Assembly: GCA_021397835.1 (NCBI GenBank)
Contig: JAJFZO010000287.1
Coordinates: 994,501 to 1,058,500 of the forward strand
Length of the DNA: 64,000 bases
Direction: 5' to 3'
DNA from: Moringa oleifera
Taxonomy: Eukaryota > Streptophyta > Magnoliopsida > Brassicales > Moringaceae
Part shown: positions 37,736-46,815 of the stretch, one piece after another
Numbering within the stretch: position 1 is the first letter of the stretch
How the letters are laid out: each line of letters starts with the position of its first letter
Translations under genes and position numbers: made by a program
Notes under the pieces: generated by a model
Seen by the model: only the letters and a program-made list of their open reading frames with translations
The model's database searches: none
What the model was told of the DNA's origin: nothing

Positions 37736-37822
37736 AAATTGTCAATCCGTATGCCATAATGATAATCCTGTTTTTCCGAGTCAAAGAGATTTCCAAGCAA
37801 TTTTAGACTCTTTTTCCCTCCC

Positions 37823-37830
37823 TATATATA
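37823..37830 (+). promoter_or_regulatory. TATA box of DEFL gene 2
   Basis: TATATATA lies in CCTATATATAGACATC, 79 bp upstream of the start codon. About 22 bp upstream of it (37781-37800) is a 20-bp box containing AGAGATTTCCAAGCAA that is identical upstream of gene 3 and is a candidate regulatory site. Confidence 0.8.
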
Positions 37831-37901
37831 GACATCTTATGTGTCCATGAGACACATCAGCCTACACAATCATCCGTAGGCAGCAGATAGAGAAAATAAC
37901 G

Positions 37902-38264
37902 ATGAAGAGCTGTCCAGTTTCTGCAGTACTACTTGTTCTGATTCTCTCTGTCATCTCTGGTAACTACTGATTCAGTCTTCGCTATGATCATTTGTAAATT
38001 AAAGGGTACTTGAATCTTTTGCCTTTTCTTTTTATCCGTATGAGTACTAAAAACAACGTGTGGGTGCATGCAGGCGGCGAAGTTGGCTGGGCAATCCGTG
38101 CCGGCAGCGGCGTAACCTGCACCGTATTGCTGCATCGAGGGGGCTGCGGCATCGACGAATGCGACAGCGGCTGCAAGAACAAGTATGGAGTAGATGCTCA
38201 TGGCTTTTGCTTTCAATTGAATTCACCTAATGACAGTTGCATCTGTCGCAATCCCAATTGTTAA
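37902..38264 (+). CDS. Defensin-like secreted cysteine-rich peptide, gene 2 (two exons)
   Basis: Exon 1 is 37902-37959, the intron 37960-38073 (GT...GCATGCAG, phase 1) and exon 2 38074-38264 including the TAA stop, giving 82 residues. Exon 1 encodes a signal peptide (MKSCPVSAVLLVLILSVISG; the Cys at residue 4 would be removed). The mature part begins near GEVGWAIRAG and has eight cysteines, C-x8-C-x4-C-x3-C-x11-C-x9-C-x-C-x4-C, fitting the plant DEFL/CS-alpha-beta layout with a gamma-core-like GFC. It shares KYG.DAHGFCFQL and NDSCICRNPNC with gene 3; exon 2 products differ at about 13 of 62 positions, none of them cysteines. The peptide would be secreted and folded by four disulfides. Antimicrobial or signalling roles are both known for the superfamily; neither can be chosen here. 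All splice sites and both exons are intact, so it is probably functional. Confidence 0.92.
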
Positions 38265-38339
38265 TCTCCCTTCCTCCTCTATTTGGCTTTCTTTCTTGTT
38301 TATCTCTAGCTACCTTGCTAGCTATATAAAAAATGTATG

Positions 38340-38345
38340 AATAAA
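38340..38345 (+). terminator. Poly(A) signal of DEFL gene 2
   Basis: AATAAA lies in ATGTATGAATAAATGAGAG, about 76 bp after the stop codon, and is conserved in position after gene 3. Confidence 0.7.
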
Positions 38346-38699
38346 TGAGAGATTTTACCAAGTTTAAATTTCTAGTCCCGAGGATGACTCATTTTCTTAT
38401 GAAACGAGGCTGGATCTTGGTCTTCTCAACTTTTTTTGACCTTCATGTTCAGAGCTACAGAGAAATGGGCCTCAAAAGCCCAAATATTTGGGGTTGACTA
38501 TAGAAGACAGACTGTCCTATTCGCATATATTCACTGACAAATGTGATCCAACATTTGACCACATTCTAGCTGCCAAAGGGTTGGAGCGGCAATGTTACGT
38601 TGCTGCCATTTTCCAATACTGCCTTTTCTTCAAAAATTTATATATATAAAAATACAATGAAGCCTATTAAATATCATCATCAATAGATGATACAATGTT

Positions 38700-39053
38700 T
38701 GATGTGGGTAAAACGGATCAATCAAGTTCAAGCTCAAAAGATATAAACCTCTAGTTATTGAGCCCATCAAGATAGTAGAAGTTCGTGAGGCCATTGTGTA
38801 AGCTTGAAAAGAAAACCCAAATGTCCAGTCAATTTAAATGTTGGCTTCTAAAAGAAGCCAACGAACATAGAAAAAAAGACGGGTTGTTATCATTTTCTTT
38901 TTTAAAACTATACAACTGCATCAACACTAATTAGAATATCGAACTCAATTAACTTGTACATATCACGTCGTAAATCTCGAGTTTGTGAGCTCCACGCATA
39001 AGAGAGTCAGCACTCTGGCACTTCATTTTCTATTCAAGTTCCTTGTATGCCTT

Positions 39054-39089
<36 letters not shown>

Positions 39090-39240
39090 ATTCAATTTCA
39101 TCAAGCTATTTCTCTCTTTGTGTTCTTTTCTCATACAGTGCCAAGAGCGTCGGAGTGACCTCCGGTACACTCGCGATCATTTTGTTCTCAATCTTGCAGC
39201 ATTCTTCATGATTTCATCGAAGTTCAGTCTTTGAAGGATC
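38700..39240. other. Intergenic with (TC)n tract
   Basis: No gene was recognised. 39052-39089 is a CT-dinucleotide tract. An open frame over it (39043-39234) starts inside the tract and is not considered coding. Confidence 0.5.
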
Positions 39241-39244
39241 AAGC

Positions 39245-39600
39245 ATTACTATAAAAGAGGGAATAATTAACACTAAAATAATGATAATTTTACTAAAAAA
39301 CTATCAAAAAAATATTTTTAAAATTTTTACATCCAATTCTAAAATTAGTGAAATTAAAAGTAATTTTTAACATCAATTTTATTTGAATTGACATTAAATA
39401 TTATCTTTAACGTTACTTGTTGAGAAGTTGGCATTAAAGATGATTTTTAATGTCGATTCTATAAGAACCCGAAGTTGTGATTAAAAAGGCTTTAACACTA
39501 GTTCTTCATGAATTAGCGTTAAAAAGCCTTTCTAAATAAGTTTTAACGTCAGTTCTTAATATAAAGAATTAGCATGAAAGTCTTTCTTATAGCTCAGGAG
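39245..39600. repeat. Subterminal repeat region of the second CACTA element
   Basis: Repeated motifs of the type TTTAACGTyA.TTCTT and GGCATTAAA/GACATTAAA in both orientations (for example 39405-39440, 39445-39490 and 39540-39565) resemble a CACTA 5' subterminal region. The element's TNP2 gene follows on the same strand. A terminal CACTA sequence was not placed with certainty. Confidence 0.5.
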
Positions 39601-40134
39601 CAAGTTGCTGTCACTGAGAGAAAGTCTCACCCCTCTCCCTTTGTTTCTCATTCTTTCTTACATTCAATCATTCAAGTATCAAAGTGTTTTTGTTAAATTT
39701 GGGATTTTGCAATAAGCTTGGATATTCATTTTCTTAGTCACTAATATGTAAGGTTTTTTTCCTCTCTATTTTTATTCAATTTGATTTGAGTTTAAATAAT
39801 GAGATAAGAAATTGATATTATCTTAAGATTTATTTGATTAAGTGTGATTTGATAGATATTTTACAAATATTTAGATATCTAAAAACTATTTAGATGCCTA
39901 AGAACCATTTAGGTGTGCTTGATGAAATTTTTGTTAGGGAATTTGGATATTTTGTGAGTAGTACGTTGCGTAAGAATGTTTATATATTGATGAATTTATA
40001 TTTTAATGAATTTGTATTTGATAAATTAATTGATGAATTAAGTTGATGTTGGGTGAATATATATGTTGATGAATTTTTGTTTGAATAAGCATGTCATGTA
40101 AGAATGTGTGAATTTATATTGATTTTGAAATTAA
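39601..40134. other. CACTA 5' leader region, no gene seen
   Basis: This stretch probably holds promoter, 5' leader or intron of the CACTA transposase gene. A short TTTGTTGATGAATTTxTxTTTGA motif recurs near 39990-40085. Nothing else was recognised. Confidence 0.4.
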
Positions 40135-41060
40135 AAAAATTATTTGATAAATTAATCATATTTAAATTAATTAATTAATTATTATTTACTTATTTAGATG
40201 CTAGTTAGATGTTAAATAAACAATTAATTAATTAGATGTTTATTCAGTAATTAGATGTTTTTTAAGTAATTAGATATTATTTAGATGTTTATTAGATATT
40301 AATAAATTAATTAGATATATTAATTAAGTAATATAAATTAATTAATATGTTTTTAATTAATTAATTAGATTTTAGTTATATATTATTTATTTAACTAGAT
40401 AATTCATTAACTAGATTTTGAATAGATAATTAATTAATTAGAATTTCAATCAATTGGGTAATTAATTAATTAGATGTTACATAATCATATGTTAATTAGA
40501 TTTTTTTACATATTAATTAATTTATTTGAGATGTTAACTAGATAATTAATTAATTATATATTAATTTATTAAATTGATAGGCTTAACGATATAAATGTTT
40601 ATTTTTATTGAATAAGTAATTAATTAGGTATTTGTTACATAATTAGATGTTATTTGGATTTTAATTAATTAGCTAGTCAAATGATTGTAAAGTAATTAGA
40701 TTTTAATTAATTAATATAATAAAGTAGTTGTAAATTAATTAACTAAATATTAATTAAATGTTATTTATTTAATTAATTAATGTATTAATTAGATACTAAA
40801 TAAATTAACTAATTAAATAATTAATGAATTAACTATTAACTAATTATATGTTAATTAGATTTTATTTACATGTTAATTAGTTAATTAAATTTTAATTACT
40901 TAATTTGAGTTTACTTAGATGTTAATTAGATAATTAATTAATTATATGCTACTTTGTTAATTTGATAAGCTTAATAAACTAGATATTAGTTTTTTTGAAT
41001 AATTAATTAATTACATGTTAACTATTTAATTAAATTTTAGTTGCATATATGTACATAATT
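40135..41060. repeat. Low-complexity TTAATTAATTAGATGTTA repeat tract
   Basis: About 0.9 kb is built mainly from degenerate copies of TAATTAATTAGATGTTAATTAGA, with phrases such as TTAGATGTTATTTAGAT and TAATTAATTAATTAGAT scattered throughout without a fixed period. It lies just upstream of the first readable TNP2 domain, where an intron or leader would be expected. Confidence 0.8.
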
Positions 41061-41189
41061 ATTGAATAAAAAACTAATTAAATGCTATTTAATTCATAAT
41101 CCTTATAATTATTACTATGTTTTTATAGTTATTTTATGTATATAAAATTTAGCAGATACCAAATTCTAACATAATGAATTTTAAACTTA

Positions 41190-42640
41190 AGAGTGCATAA
41201 GATTTGGATATTCACTGATAGAAAGTTAGAGGCAGATGATATAGATATGAATAACTTTTTGAATTATACTATTTAGAATAATGATAACATTGAAGTAGTT
41301 TGGTATCCGTGTATTAAATGTGATTATATGAAGTGTCATATTTCTCATAAGATACGAAATTATTTATATGTACATGAAGTTGATCGAAGCTATCGAAATT
41401 GGATTTAGCACAGAGAAACTTGTATTATTAGGTCTTCTATTAGTAAGAATGCCAAAGTTGTAAGGGAGGTCAAACGCATTGAAGAAGTTAATAGCATTGT
41501 AGACATGGTGTAAGAGGCATTTTCAAAATATGATAATAATCCTAACCATTTTGAGAGATTACTTGGTGATGTTGACAAACTTCTGTATCTTGAATCAATG
41601 AAATTCGCTAAACTATCTACCTTAGTTAAACATTATAATTTAAAGGTGAAATATGGTTGGTTTGGTCAGTAATCTTTTAAATTTGATAGCTGAAATATTA
41701 CGTGAGATAATGAAATGCCTACATTCATATAAGATGCTAAGAAAACAAAGCATGCATTAGACATAAAGTATCAAAAGATCCAGGCATACTCAAATGATTA
41801 CATATTATATCAAAAAGAGTTTCACAATGGCATTTAATGTCTAACTTATGGACTTTTAAGATGGATAGTAATGAAGTAAAGTAACAAAATAAAGATTGGT
41901 TTGCCTACCAAGGTGTTATAGTATTTTTCATCAATACCAAAGTTTAAGAAAATAATATCAAAACAATTTATATAACATTCAAATCAAATAGAAATTGATG
42001 GTTAGTGGAGGCACCTATTAGATACATCGTCATAAAAATTAGTTGATTACATGTGGATTTGCATTAAAGCCAAAAAACTTGAGACTTGTCATATCAACTG
42101 ATAGGATCAATCCTCATAATATATTGAGTATGTCGATATAGTTGTTGGCTAGTGATTATGGTGACCTATAATTAATCATTACAGTTAATAATAAAAAAAA
42201 AAGTTCATGATGTTGACATTATTAATATCAGGTCTTAAACAACTTGATAATTGTATTGATGTCTACCTAGTTTCATTCGTAAAAGACTTAAAAATATTGT
42301 GGGATACTGATGTTGAAGTATATAATGCGTATTATAACGAGTTACTCCACTTGAAAGTTGTTATATTATGGATAATCAATGATTTTCTTGCATATAGTAA
42401 TTTATCTGGTTGTACTATTAAAGATTATTATGCTTGTTCTATCTGTCCTAATAACACTCATGTGTGTTGCTAATAATATAGTAGGAAGATGCCATATGTT
42501 GTTCATAAAATATTCTTACCACAATATCATCCTTACCATAAATAGAACAAAGCCTTTAATAGTGAAGAAGAAGTCAAAATAACTGCACAATTATTAAGTA
42601 GTCAAGAAGTCTTTAACAAAGTTCAAGGTTTAGAGAATTT
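41190..42640 (+). pseudogene. CACTA (En/Spm) transposase TNP2, N-terminal half, decayed
   Basis: At about 41215-41425 the translation gives a Transpos_assoc-type domain: FLNYTI, then VVWYPCIKCDYMKCHISHKI, then YVHEVDRSYRNWI.HRET, matching the CPCxxCxN...V..HL...Y..WxxHGE pattern. Transposase_21 follows. At 42053-42120 KPKNLRLV.STDRINPHNIL is a decayed form of NPRNVRLGLxxDGFNPFG. At 42207-42473 an open stretch includes DVYLVSFVKDLKILWDTDVE, VVILWIINDFLAYSNLSGCT and YACSICPNNT (family: LWTINDFPAYGNLSGWSTKGxxACPxC). SSQEVFNKVQGLENL at about 42595-42640 is the last trace. It then stops abruptly, with Gypsy pol beginning near 42.83 kb, so the 3' half is lost. It is not the missing half of the element at 1-7 kb, which is 40 kb away and lies in the same orientation upstream. 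Confidence 0.85.
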
Positions 42641-42829
42641 ATGAAGGCAGTCAAAGAAACAAAGCACAACGAATAAATAATTATGGTATGTGTATGTAGT
42701 AGGAGTAGGGACATTATAGGATCAATGAGATGAAAAGTACCTTGTAAAAGCACAGGCCATCGATAGTTGTAAGAGGTGACGATCGATCATGATAAAAAAA
42801 GAAACCACTCACCTTAGAAGCCATATTTC

Positions 42830-45640
42830 CTAAGAAAAATTGCTAAAGATTCTTGCAACAACATAACAATTTGTTCACTTAAACAACGTCTGACATGCTT
42901 GGAATAGACCTTAAGTTCATAATGTATCGCTAGAGCGTTAACCCCACGGCTATACCAATCAAACAAAAGAAAAGAAACTTCATCAGAGAAAGGCAAGCAA
43001 TGATTTAAACAAAAAAAAAAAGAGAGAGATTATAACCTTTCTCGAAGCTAGATTCATTCGTGAGGTTTGGTACATCGAATGGCCATTCAACTTGGTGGTG
43101 ACTAAAAAACAAAATGGTAAATGGTACATGCGCATCGACTTCATTGATCTCAATAAAACATACCTTAAGGACAATCACCCTTTGTTGTGGATCGATTAGC
43201 TAGTAGATCACACTTTTGGGCATCAGCTTCTTAACTTCATAGATGCCTACTTGGAACAATCAAACTTGGATAAACTTTTTAGATGAGGATAACACCTCTT
43301 TCATAACTACATTACTACACTGCCATGCCATTTGGTTTTCAAAATGCAAGTGTGACCTACCAATGTTTAGTAAACCAAGTTTTCGAACAACAACTTGGAT
43401 AAAACATTAAGGATTAGATGCATGAAATGATTATGAAAAGTAAGAACATGCAAGACTACTTTTGAGACCTTCAGAAGATGTTCAACATCCTCTGATAATT
43501 TAAAATGAAGCTTAATCAATTTAAGTATGCTTTCAGCGTATCCTCAAGAAAATTTTTGGTTTCATGATCACTCAAAGAGGTATCAAAGCCAATCCTAGAA
43601 AGATACAAGCCGTGTTAAATATTGAACCCCCTCCCCTAAAATGTTAAAAAAGTACAAATGCTTATACGAAGAATAATAACTCTTAGTTGCTTCGTTTCTA
43701 AGTCTAGTACTGAAAGGTGTCTTTTTTTTTTTTCCAAAATTATTAATGAATGTGAAGGAATTCAAGTGGATATTCTAATGCCAAGAAGCATTCCAATAAC
43801 TCAAGGACTACTTTTAAAGTTTATCATCTCTTTCTCACTCAAAAGCAGATGAAACACTTTATGTTTACCTTACAGTCACCAAAAAAGCTGTAAGCATCAT
43901 TTTAATCAAAATATAAGACAACAAACAAAATCTCATTTATTATATAAGTAAAATCCTACAAGATGCAAAAATTAGATATACTAAGATCAAAAAGGTCACC
44001 TATGCCTTAGTCACAATAGCAAGGAAGCTTCTACCATACTTTCAAGCCCACAAGATTTCAATCTTTACTATTGAACCCTTTTGTTAGATGCTTCATAAGT
44101 CCAAAACCTTTGAACGAATTATCCATTAGCTCATCGAATAGGAGAGTTCGACATTAATTACAAGTCTCATTCAACCATCCAAGCATAGGTCCTATTCGAC
44201 TTTGTTGTAGAATGATCTATTTCGGAGAAAGCCATTCTTTCGGCTACTTAAGTCTAAATTAACAAAAATAATAATAATAATAATAAATAGGGTAGCCACG
44301 AACTCTTCACTTATAATGGTTTCAAGGTCCCAGCTTCCTAACGCAACTTCTAAAGAACCTCCATAGGAAATTTTGGCAAGTAAAGTTAGGAACGACATCG
44401 ACATTGTTCTTTTAGGGCCTTAGCATGTAAACTTTAGATATGTTATCACATTGACGTTTCTTGTAAACAAAGAAGGAAAGTAGGAAGCCCTCTTTACGAG
44501 GTTAAGAATAGCCAAAGAAGTAAAGGCTACTAACGTGCATGCCTATGGTGACTCCTAGCTTGTTATGAATCAAGTCTCAAGGAAATTCGAGGCATGCAAG
44601 CTGAGAATGTTGCAGTCCTTGCTGAAGGTCCAAGCCTTAGTCAAAGAGTTTGATGAGTTCACAATTAGTCAAGTTTAGAGGGGTAATAATTCCCAAACAG
44701 ATACTTTCTCCAAAATCACGGCCATGAAAGTAAGCTAGCCTAGAACCTTTTTCTTCAGAATCTTGCCAACTCCTAGTATCGACAACCAAAGGTCTTGCCT
44801 ATCAGATTAGTAAGCTAATTGAAAAATTTTAATGATTAAATATTTCTTAAATAGCACTCTCTCCCATGATCCCAAAGCAACTCGGAGGATAAAAATTCAG
44901 GCCTTAAGGTATAGAATAATCGATGGGCAATTATAACGTGAATCTTATACCTTACCTTCTTGCACTACTTAGGCAAAGCTTTTATTGGTCTACATTTGTG
45001 AGAAAACTTTGCGTAAGTGCATTCAAAAATGTAAGGCCTTTTAGAAACATGCACTAGTTTTTGAACTATTAGTAGCTCCAATCACCCCAACAAATGTTCT
45101 ATAGTCGTTCTTCCAATTAGGAATGGACCTCTTGGAACTTTTTCCTATCACTACTAGTTAAAAGAAGTTTATTATAGTAGCTATCGACTATTTCATAAAG
45201 TGAGTCGAGGTTGAGTCAGTAATTAACGTCATAGTAAAAAAGCATCGAAACTATTATAGTAATCTATAGTGTGCAGGTTTAGAGTGCCGAAAATCATAGT
45301 CACTAACAATGGCCTTCAATTTCAAGGCGTTAGGTTCAAGGCCTATTGCAACCAACAAGCTAATGGGCATGCGAAGGTAACTAATAGTACCACGCTATAA
45401 ACCCTAAGATGAGGTCAGAAATACGTAGCCGAGGCGTCTTAGGCCAAAGAACTCTACAATATCATATTGACCTATCGCATGACTGCCAAAATAGCATTGT
45501 TTTGCTCGCCTTCGAAATGAAAGCTGTGGTATGAGTAGAGACTGACCTAAACAGTTATCATACTAAACACTATGATAAGATGGAAAAATCAAAAGCCTTC
45601 TGAGCCAACTTTGGCCTCTTGGAAGAACAAAGGGAAAAGG
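42830..45640 (+). pseudogene. Ty3/Gypsy (Tat-like) pol: RT, dual RNase H, integrase, decayed
   Basis: Pol begins with SDMLGIDLKFI (family DMPGIDPEVI) near 42890, then ARFIREVWYIEWPFNLVVTKK at about 43045, NGKWYMRIDFIDLNKTYLKD at about 43115 and AYPQENFWF at about 43538. The RT active-site box is lost at about 43415. RNase H follows at about 43862-44090 (LYVAVTKKAVSIILI, YYISKILQDAKIRYTKIKKV, ARKLLPYFQAH). A second RNase H-type domain lies at about 44500-44740 (RIAKEVKATNVHAYGDS.LV, FEACKLRMLQSLLKVQALVK). Integrase core remains at about 45120-45240 (RNGPLGTFSYHY, VAIDYFIKWVEVE). A second, archaeal-type RNase H between RNase H and integrase is characteristic of the Tat lineage. The 5' end joins a truncated CACTA gene and gag is absent. 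Many stops are present. Confidence 0.85.
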
Positions 45641-45870
45641 TTAGTGTGCATATGGCTGTCAAATAATAATAATATTTAATAACAAAAATAATTTTTAATT
45701 TACAATGTAAACAAATTTTATTTTAAATAAGTAAATTAAATAATTCTCCTACTTAATTGCCATATAATGAATTTTTCTGATTCCAAATATGATTTGCAGA
45801 AAGGATGAATTCATATCTTTCCTTTTGAGTCATGCAAGCACTTTTCATATGGAAGGAAATCATGAAACTA
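45641..45870 (+). repeat. Junction spacer with Copia-derived fragment (like 25745-25855)
   Basis: 45756-45865 parallels 25745-25855: ATTGCCATATAAT, TTCCAAATATGATTTGCAGA, ATCTTTCCTTTTGAGTCATGCAA against TTCCAAATTTGATTTATAGA, ATCTTTCCTTTTAAGTCATGTAA. At 25.7 kb this sequence follows the Copia protease start WIL.S, so the fragment here is probably from the same Copia family. It ends where homology between the DEFL gene 3 and gene 2 promoters begins (about 45872). 45660-45755 is AT-rich. Confidence 0.6.
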
Positions 45871-45957
45871 AATTGGCAATCTGCCGTCTACAAACACAAT
45901 CCTGCCTTTCCTAAATCAAAGAGATTTCCAAGCAATATAGATTCTTACTCTCACCTT

Positions 45958-45965
45958 CTATATAG
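45958..45965 (+). promoter_or_regulatory. TATA box of DEFL gene 3
   Basis: CTATATAG lies in CCTTCTATATAGACGTC, 78 bp upstream of the start. The 20-bp box containing AGAGATTTCCAAGCAA is at 45916-45935, about 22 bp upstream, as in gene 2. Confidence 0.75.
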
Positions 45966-46035
45966 ACGTCATATGTATCCACTAGACACATCAATCTACA
46001 CAATCATCCATAGGCAGCAGATAGAGAAAATAACA

Positions 46036-46394
46036 ATGAAGAGCTTTCCAGTTTCTACAGTACTATTTGTTTTGATTCTCTCTGCCATTTCTGGTAATTA
46101 TCCATTCAGTCTTCATTGTGATCATCTGTAAATTAAAGACTACTTGAATCTTTTGCCTTTTTTATCTGTATGAGTACTCAAAACAATGTGTGGGTGCATC
46201 CAGTCAACGAAGTTGCGTCGGCAATCCGTGCAGGCAGCAGCGTAATCTGCACCGTAGTGCTGCATCGAGGGAACTGCAGCATCGACGAATGCGATGCCGG
46301 CTGCAAGCAGAAGTATGGAGCAGACGCTCATGGCTTTTGCTTTCAATTGGATGCACCAAATGATAGTTGCATCTGTCGTAACCCCAATTGTTAA
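46036..46394 (+). CDS. Defensin-like secreted cysteine-rich peptide, gene 3 (two exons)
   Basis: Exon 1 is 46036-46093, the intron 46094-46203 (GT...GCATCCAG, phase 1) and exon 2 46204-46394 including the TAA stop, giving 82 residues. Exon 1 encodes the signal peptide MKSFPVSTVLFVLILSAIS. The mature part starts around VNEVASAIRAG and carries eight cysteines in the same C-x8-C-x4-C-x3-C-x11-C-x9-C-x-C-x4-C frame as gene 2, with conserved KYGADAHGFCFQL and NDSCICRNPNC. The intron acceptor context changed from GCATGCAG|G to GCATCCAG|T, which converts the junction Gly to Val but keeps the AG. Compared with gene 2, changes are concentrated in the N-terminal loop and before the second Cys. No frameshift or stop is seen, so it is probably functional. 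Function and target are unknown. Confidence 0.92.
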
Positions 46395-46468
46395 TTTCCC
46401 TTCCTTCTCTATTGGCTTTCTTCCTTGTTTATCTCTAGCCACCCTGCTAGTTATATAAAAAATGTATG

Positions 46469-46474
46469 AATAAA
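46469..46474 (+). terminator. Poly(A) signal of DEFL gene 3
   Basis: AATAAA lies in ATGTATGAATAAACTG, about 75 bp after the stop, at the position equivalent to gene 2. Confidence 0.7.
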
Positions 46475-46815
46475 CTGAATAGATTTAAATGAGTAAATGA
46501 GACATTTTGTCAAGTTTAAAATTCTAATCCTGAGGATGATGACTCGTTTTCTAAAATTGTTAAATGAAATGACGCTGGATCTTGATCTGCTTACGTTCAG
46601 TATGGCCTTAATCTATGGCTAAACAGAAGTGGGCCTCAAGAGCCCAAATAGTTAGGGTTTGAGAGCAGAGGAAAGAATGGTCTACACATGGATGGACTGA
46701 GACAAGCGGTACCCAACATTGATCACATTCTAGCTGCTGAGGCAACAGAGCAGCAATGTTATGTTAAAAGATCTGTTGTCAGAGACCACGAAGCCTATTA
46801 AATACCACCGTCGGT

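Larger units (their letters stand above)
37738..38695 (+). repeat. Segmental duplication, copy containing DEFL gene 2
   Basis: This block is collinear with 45872-46815. It includes the promoter, both exons, the intron, the 3' flank and a further downstream block (GGGCCTCAAAAGCCCAAAT, CACATTCTAGCTGC, CAATGTTACGTTG, GAAGCCTATTAAATA) whose counterparts occur in the same order after gene 3. Confidence 0.85.
45872..46815 (+). repeat. Segmental duplication, copy containing DEFL gene 3
   Basis: Collinear with 37738-38695 from TTGGCAATCTGCCGTC through CACATTCTAGCTGCTG and GAAGCCTATTAAATACCA. It contains the promoter, gene and about 340 bp of 3' flank. At 46630-46660 it has TGGGCC, AGCCCA and TTAGGGTTT motifs in a 31-bp stretch. 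Confidence 0.85.

Noticed and set aside
39043..39234. Short frame starting in the (TC)n tract after DEFL gene 2
   Set aside because: The Ser-Leu repeat comes from the microsatellite, with no signal of selection or homology.
1..42640. One giant CACTA element joining the TNP2 N-terminal half at 41-42.6 kb to the C-terminal half at 1-1.9 kb
   Set aside because: Both lie on the + strand, but the C-terminal half is upstream of the N-terminal half, so they belong to two different copies.
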